Origin: JAXHTH01 sp034211115
Lineage (GTDB): Bacteria; Planctomycetota; Phycisphaerae; Phycisphaerales; SM1A02
NCBI GenBank assembly: GCA_034211115.1
Contig: JAXHTH010000140.1
Coordinates: 1 to 9,819 of the forward strand
Reading direction: 5' to 3'
Length of the DNA stretch: 9,819 nucleotides
The position numbers and the translations under genes were made by a program. Positions 6,284-9,819 of this stretch are shown one piece after another. The stretch's first letter is position 1. Each line of letters begins with the position of its first letter. The notes below the pieces were generated by a model. That model was not told the DNA's origin. It did no database searches and worked only from the letters and a program-made list of their open reading frames with translations.

Positions 6284-8809
6284 TCAGCGTCCGCGCTCCA
6301 GTCGGCGCCGCCAGTGCCGTTTGATCCGCTCCGCGAACGAGCCGGATCGATCGAGGCGTTCCAGTGCCCGTTTCGACCATGTCGCGGCGGCGTCGATGCC
6401 GAACGCGCAGCCGGCGCGGATCCCGCGGCTGTAGAGGTGGATCGTCCGCTCCTCGCGGCTGTCGGTGCCGAAGACGCGCTTGTATTGGGCATCGCCGAAG
6501 GACCAGTCGACCGCTTCGACGCCGTGTTCGCACAGATCGCGAAAGATCCGGGTGATGAGGATGGTGCCCGGCCGGAATGCGCGGAAGTCCGGCCGGTAGC
6601 CGGTCCCCCACGCCGTCCAGCGGTTGCGGTAGCAGAGTCCGCTGTGGAAGGCGATCGGTTCATCACCCGCGACGAGAAGATAGCATCGCAGCCATCCCCG
6701 TTCGGCGAGCCCGCGGAGAAGCCGGCGACGGCTCGCATCGTCGCGGAGACCCGCGCCGAGCCCGGCCTGGTAGGTCTGCGCGGCGAACGTCGCCGCCCTG
6801 GCGAGATATCCCGTCACCGCGGGGGCCGCGGTCACGACCTCCAGCCGCAGCGCGCCGCCGCAGTGTTCGCAGAGACGGCGGTCGTACCTGCGGAAGTTCC
6901 TTCGATGCGCGCCCTTGTGTCGCTGCATGACCGCGTCGTAGGAACCGCCCTCCAGCGACGTGATCCAGTGTCTGGAAGCGGGCGGGCGGATTATGCGCGC
7001 TCCGTCCAGCGCGTCGGCCAGCGGATCGTCCACGGGCAGTTCGTTGAACATGATGTGATCGACGACGCGGCGATCGAGCAGATCGGTCAGGTGCTGCGCC
7101 TGGCGGGCGATAATCGTCGTGTTGTCGCCGTGCAACGCGCCGCCGTAGAGAATCTCGAGCACGCGCAGGCGCGGCGTGGGCAGGTGCAGGTAGCCGGCGC
7201 GGGCGTTGACGCGGCGCTCGACCGTCCGGCCCACGAGCAGGCCCGATGGATGATTGCGTTCGTTGAACAGCGCCACGTACGGCGTGGCGCCCCCGGGGGC
7301 CGCTTCGCAGCTCAGCCGGAGGAAGTCCGGCTCGGGGTTCGGGATCGTCGATCCGCTGCGGCCCAGCAGCGCCGACCATGCCTCCTCGATCGCGCCGAGT
7401 TCCCCGGCCGTTTGCGCGACGATGATGGTCGGCGCGCCGACCGGGTCGGGGGCGAGCCGTGCAACGCGATCGGGCGGAAGAGCGCTGACGGTGGGCGTGG
7501 CGGTCATGGATGGTGCCATCCGTGTTTCAAAGCATCTGTGCGGGGATCGGGTTGACGCACACGTCGGCGCCCCGATGTCGGCCCGGCCCTGCGCGCGGCG
7601 CCGGCGAAGGCCACGCAGCGCGCGGCAGACGCGGCGCAGGCGGCCGTCGGACGGACGCGTCCAGAACCAGCGGTAGACGCGGAGGAGGACGTTGCCTGCC
7701 GGCCCACGCGCGGCGGCCATGCGATCGACGGAATGACTGTCGTTGGACCAGAAGCGTTTGTACGCGGCGTCGCCCTGGCCGAAATCGAGCGATGCATACC
7801 CTTCATCGCACGCCTGCCGGATCACGTGCCGGGTCAGCAATTGGCCGACGGAGAGATCACGGAAGACGAGATCGAACGCGGTCCACTCGTAATACACGCA
7901 CGTTTCGTCGAAGGTGGCGATCACGAACGCGGCGTCGCGCCGGTCGAGGCGAAGGATGTGGACGGAGGCGAGCGAAGCGCGGGCGATGTTCTTCAGGAGG
8001 GTCCGCCGGCGGGCGTGGGCGAAATCCGCCGCCCCGCGCCGGGCCAGCCAGCTTCGAAGCTGGAGGTCGGCCACGCGCTGCATGACCGCTTCGTTCACCT
8101 CCGGGCCGTCGAAACGCTGGATCTCGATGTCGTGATCGCGCCGCGCGATGCGCTCGAGACGCCGGAGATTGTAGCGCGCCTTTTTCGAATGCGCGTGACG
8201 CATGTAGGATTCGAACGACGAGCCGAGACGGATGCGGCGGCAGATCGCGCGCCGGGCCCGCGCCGTGCGCCAACCGAGCTCGCCGAGGCGATCGATGAAG
8301 CGCCGCGTGTCCGGATCGAGACTCGAGACGTTCTCGAAGAGGATGAGATCGAAGAAGTGATGGTCGTGGCAGGCTTGCGCGAGAACGTCCACCGCCTCGG
8401 GACGCGCCTCGTCGACGAGCGCCCCCTGGTAGCCGGGGCGCGCCGCGCCCCAGATCCCGGCCACGCGGGCGCCGAACCGCCGGCGGGCGGCGAGCACGAG
8501 CAGGCCGACGAGACGATCCGCCTCCCACGCGGCGACGGCGATCGGCTCGGCCCGGGCCGCGCCCTCCGCCATCCACGCCTCCAGCCAGGGCCTCGACACG
8601 TGCGGTGAGCGGGACGAGCTTCGCGCGTGAAGATCATCCCATGCGTCGGCGAGGCGGGCGATCGCCTCCCGACCGGCGCGGATCTCCGCGCGAATCGGCT
8701 CGGAGGGTGCGACGTATCGCCGCCGCGCCGCCGCGGGCACGGATGCCATGTCATCTCGTTCCGCACGCCGCGCCGGAGAGGTCGAAACATGTTGCGAGAG
8801 TTGTGTCAT
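6284..8809 (-). CDS. Tandem two-module CelD/BcsL-like GNAT-fold acyltransferase (fusion, or two genes joined by an indel)
   Basis: This open frame of 841 residues starts at the ATG at 8809-8807, whose ATGA overlaps the stop of the upstream FemAB gene. The frame is open further upstream, but there it is a shadow of that gene. Module 1 (about 1-410) has SYMRHAHSKKARYNLRRLER (201-220) and LDFGQGDAAYKRFW (341-354). Module 2 (about 435-841) has QRHKGAHRRNFRRYDRRL (629-646) and WSFGDAQYKRVFG (769-781). These are the basic-helix and G-x-G-x-x-x-YKR landmarks of CelD-like acyltransferases, and each module is about as long as the free-standing paralogue at 3265-4527 (420 residues). Each module is expected to transfer an acyl or aminoacyl group to a sugar amine. 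The joining stretch (417-434) is poor in G/C-ending codons, unlike both modules, and contains two possible internal starts, at 7519 and 7507. Two separate proteins are therefore a serious alternative. Module families are well supported; the single-protein reading is less so. Confidence 0.8.
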   Translation of the reverse strand: MTQLSQHVSTSPARRAERDDMASVPAAARRRYVAPSEPIRAEIRAGREAIARLADAWDDLHARSSSRSPHVSRPWLEAWMAEGAARAEPIAVAAWEADRLVGLLVLAARRRFGARVAGIWGAARPGYQGALVDEARPEAVDVLAQACHDHHFFDLILFENVSSLDPDTRRFIDRLGELGWRTARARRAICRRIRLGSSFESYMRHAHSKKARYNLRRLERIARRDHDIEIQRFDGPEVNEAVMQRVADLQLRSWLARRGAADFAHARRRTLLKNIARASLASVHILRLDRRDAAFVIATFDETCVYYEWTAFDLVFRDLSVGQLLTRHVIRQACDEGYASLDFGQGDAAYKRFWSNDSHSVDRMAAARGPAGNVLLRVYRWFWTRPSDGRLRRVCRALRGLRRRRAQGRADIGAPTCASTRSPHRCFETRMAPSMTATPTVSALPPDRVARLAPDPVGAPTIIVAQTAGELGAIEEAWSALLGRSGSTIPNPEPDFLRLSCEAAPGGATPYVALFNERNHPSGLLVGRTVERRVNARAGYLHLPTPRLRVLEILYGGALHGDNTTIIARQAQHLTDLLDRRVVDHIMFNELPVDDPLADALDGARIIRPPASRHWITSLEGGSYDAVMQRHKGAHRRNFRRYDRRLCEHCGGALRLEVVTAAPAVTGYLARAATFAAQTYQAGLGAGLRDDASRRRLLRGLAERGWLRCYLLVAGDEPIAFHSGLCYRNRWTAWGTGYRPDFRAFRPGTILITRIFRDLCEHGVEAVDWSFGDAQYKRVFGTDSREERTIHLYSRGIRAGCAFGIDAAATWSKRALERLDRSGSFAERIKRHWRRRLERGR
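7505..7580 (-). other. Junction between the two acyltransferase modules, possible lost gene boundary
   Basis: Of the 18 codons for residues 417-434, 9 end in A or T, against 3 of the 40 codons just before. In a neighbouring frame the same DNA reads as mostly G/C-ending codons (9 of the 11 before the stop) and closes at TGA 7529-7527, eight to ten bases before an ATG at 7519-7517. In the remaining frame a TGA at 7506-7504 overlaps a second ATG at 7507-7505 as ATGA, the pattern used elsewhere in this operon. Either stop could have been the original end of an independent first gene, if one base was gained or lost in the DNA or in the assembly. Confidence 0.5.
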
Positions 8810-9819
8810 GACGCGGAATGGCCCTGCCGCGCGCGGGCGAGAAGGTGCTCGGCCCCGGAGAGAAGAAGCTGCCGCGGACGGCGGGGGCGCCGATCGAACG
8901 GGCCCGGCGCGTGCACCTCGCGCCCGCCCAGCCCCTGTTTGAAGTGGAACACGCCCGGGTTGGCGTCGGGATCGACGCCGCCGAGGTCGTAAGCGCGGCA
9001 GCCGGCCGTGCGGGCGGCGCGGATCGCATGCCACTGAAGCAGGTAGGACGCCTTCGTTCGGCGGCCGGCCGCCCCGGCCGCGCCGAGAAGAAAGACGCAG
9101 GTGTCGCCCAGCAGGGACGCGACGTGGCCGGCCACGAGTCGGCCGTTGCGCTCGGCCAGGGTGACGCGCAATCGATCCGCCTCGTCCAGGCGATGTTGCA
9201 GGTGCGCATAGAAGGCCGCGTCCAGGTCGACGCGGAACGACTTCGTCTCCCGCAGATCGTCGTGAAGTTCGGCGAACCGGTCGAACAGCGCATTCGAGGT
9301 GCCCGTGCGGATCGTCAGCCCCGCGCGCTCGGACTGGTTGAGCCCGTTGCGCCACTTCGCGCGGAAGGCGGCGCGAATCTGCTCCGGCGGCGGGTCCAGG
9401 TCGAGAACCATGGTCCGGTAGCCCCCCAGTCGCCGGGCGGAGACGAAACCCGCCTCGGCGAACAACAGCGCCTGCCGGGCGTCCCATTCCGCCGGTCCGA
9501 TCGGGGGCAGCACGCGGAGCGTCAGCCCGCGCCGGTCGACGTATTCGTCGATCAGGGCGGCGAGGCATCGCTCCAGGTGCGAGGACCAGTCCGCCATCGT
9601 CGTCGAGCGGAAGCGCACGAGCGGACCGCCGCGGACATAGGCGATGCCCGCGCCGAGAATGGGGACGGTGTACACGCGCACGCCGGCGAGGCCGAGCGGG
9701 CGATCGCCGGCGAGGACGACCCTGTGCTCGGCGGTCGCCCGGCGACGCCGGGCCAGCGCCTCCGTGTACTCCCACGTGTGCTCATAATTGTAATCTTCGC
9801 ACGCGCGCGCCAGCGCGCG
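8806..9819 (-). CDS. FemAB-family acyltransferase (COG2348-like), 5' end outside window
   Basis: The frame is open from the window edge to the TGA at 8808-8806, giving 337 visible residues. An internal GTG at 9681 is not the start, because 46 sensible upstream residues (including YNYEHTWEYTEALA, typical of the FemAB N-terminus) remain in frame. Only a short N-terminal piece is likely missing, since FemAB proteins of this type are usually near 350 residues. The C-terminal domain shows FRAKWRNGLNQSERAGL (152-168), the basic Asn-containing helix of the family, and the signature DLGGVDPDANPGVFHFKQG (278-296) followed by LGG. FemAB enzymes join amino acids to peptidoglycan precursors from aminoacyl-tRNA, and environmental relatives in polysaccharide clusters are presumed to acylate amino sugars. 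Here the context (deacetylases, sugar aminotransferase, glycosyltransferases) favours the second role, which is inference. Its stop overlaps the start of the tandem acyltransferase gene. The last 30 residues are Arg/Ala-rich and unassigned. Confidence 0.87.
   Translation of the reverse strand, partial: RALARACEDYNYEHTWEYTEALARRRRATAEHRVVLAGDRPLGLAGVRVYTVPILGAGIAYVRGGPLVRFRSTTMADWSSHLERCLAALIDEYVDRRGLTLRVLPPIGPAEWDARQALLFAEAGFVSARRLGGYRTMVLDLDPPPEQIRAAFRAKWRNGLNQSERAGLTIRTGTSNALFDRFAELHDDLRETKSFRVDLDAAFYAHLQHRLDEADRLRVTLAERNGRLVAGHVASLLGDTCVFLLGAAGAAGRRTKASYLLQWHAIRAARTAGCRAYDLGGVDPDANPGVFHFKQGLGGREVHAPGPFDRRPRRPRQLLLSGAEHLLARARQGHSAS

Larger units (their letters stand above)
1..9819 (-). other. 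Interior of a surface-polysaccharide biosynthesis operon
   Basis: All eight genes are on the minus strand. Four boundaries are 4-base stop/start overlaps (8806-8809, 3265-3268, 1997-2000, 1104-1107) and the other three gaps are 26, 7 and 4 bases. No stretch over 30 bases lacks a gene, and no terminator hairpin or promoter was found, so one transcript that enters from beyond 9819 and leaves beyond position 1 is the simplest reading. Glycan chain assembly, amino-sugar formation, deacetylation and acyl transfer genes are interleaved. Polymerase, flippase, exosortase or initiating sugar-transferase genes, if present, must lie outside the window. Confidence 0.8.

Noticed and set aside
6314..7555. 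413-codon open frame on the plus strand, with another of 291 codons at 7733-8608
   Set aside because: Both are antisense to the tandem acyltransferase modules, show no motifs and reflect the lack of stops in high-GC DNA.
8810..9775. Upstream extension of the tandem acyltransferase frame (322 extra codons)
   Set aside because: It is Arg/Pro-rich and out of frame with the FemAB gene, which carries the family signature in the same DNA. The ATGA overlap at 8809 is the natural start.
9783..9796. A/T-rich patch near the right edge as a possible promoter
   Set aside because: It falls inside the FemAB reading frame and encodes the plausible N-terminal residues YNYE. It is short and lacks a paired -35 element.

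Overview
The window is a very GC-rich (roughly two-thirds G+C by eye) stretch of bacterial DNA. It is filled almost completely by eight protein genes, all on the minus strand and transcribed from position 9819 towards position 1. Neighbouring genes overlap by 4 bases or are separated by 4 to 26 bases, so the whole window reads as the inside of one long operon. No internal promoter, terminator, RNA gene, mobile element or CRISPR array is visible. Both end genes run off the window: the first transcribed gene lacks its 5' end and the last lacks its 3' end. The gene set is typical of exopolysaccharide or cell-surface glycan clusters in high-GC bacteria with a Gram-negative type of envelope. A Planctomycetota/Phycisphaerae-like, acidobacterial or proteobacterial host is possible, but nothing here fixes the taxon.

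In order of transcription the genes are: (1) a FemAB/GNAT-fold acyltransferase, 8806-9819, 5' partial; (2) an 841-residue protein with two tandem CelD/BcsL-type (Acetyltransf_6) acyltransferase modules, 6284-8809; (3) a NodB-type CE4 polysaccharide deacetylase, 5541-6257; (4) a family 2 glycosyltransferase, 4532-5533; (5) another CelD-like acyltransferase, 3265-4527; (6) a DegT/DnrJ/EryC1-type PLP sugar aminotransferase, 1997-3268; (7) a second, divergent membrane-anchored polysaccharide deacetylase, 1104-2000; (8) a GT-B family 4 glycosyltransferase, 1-1107, 3' partial.

Inferred logic: the aminotransferase would supply an amino sugar, the two glycosyltransferases build a glycan or lipid-linked repeat, the two deacetylases would free amines or trim N-acetyl groups, and four FemAB/GNAT-fold modules could put acyl or aminoacyl groups on those amines. 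Four such modules in one operon of eight genes is unusually acyltransferase-rich and is the most noteworthy property of the window. The second point of interest is the two-module acyltransferase gene. Its junction has poor third-position GC, while a neighbouring frame has good third-position GC and ends at a stop just before the second module. It is therefore either a real fusion or two genes joined by a one-base indel.
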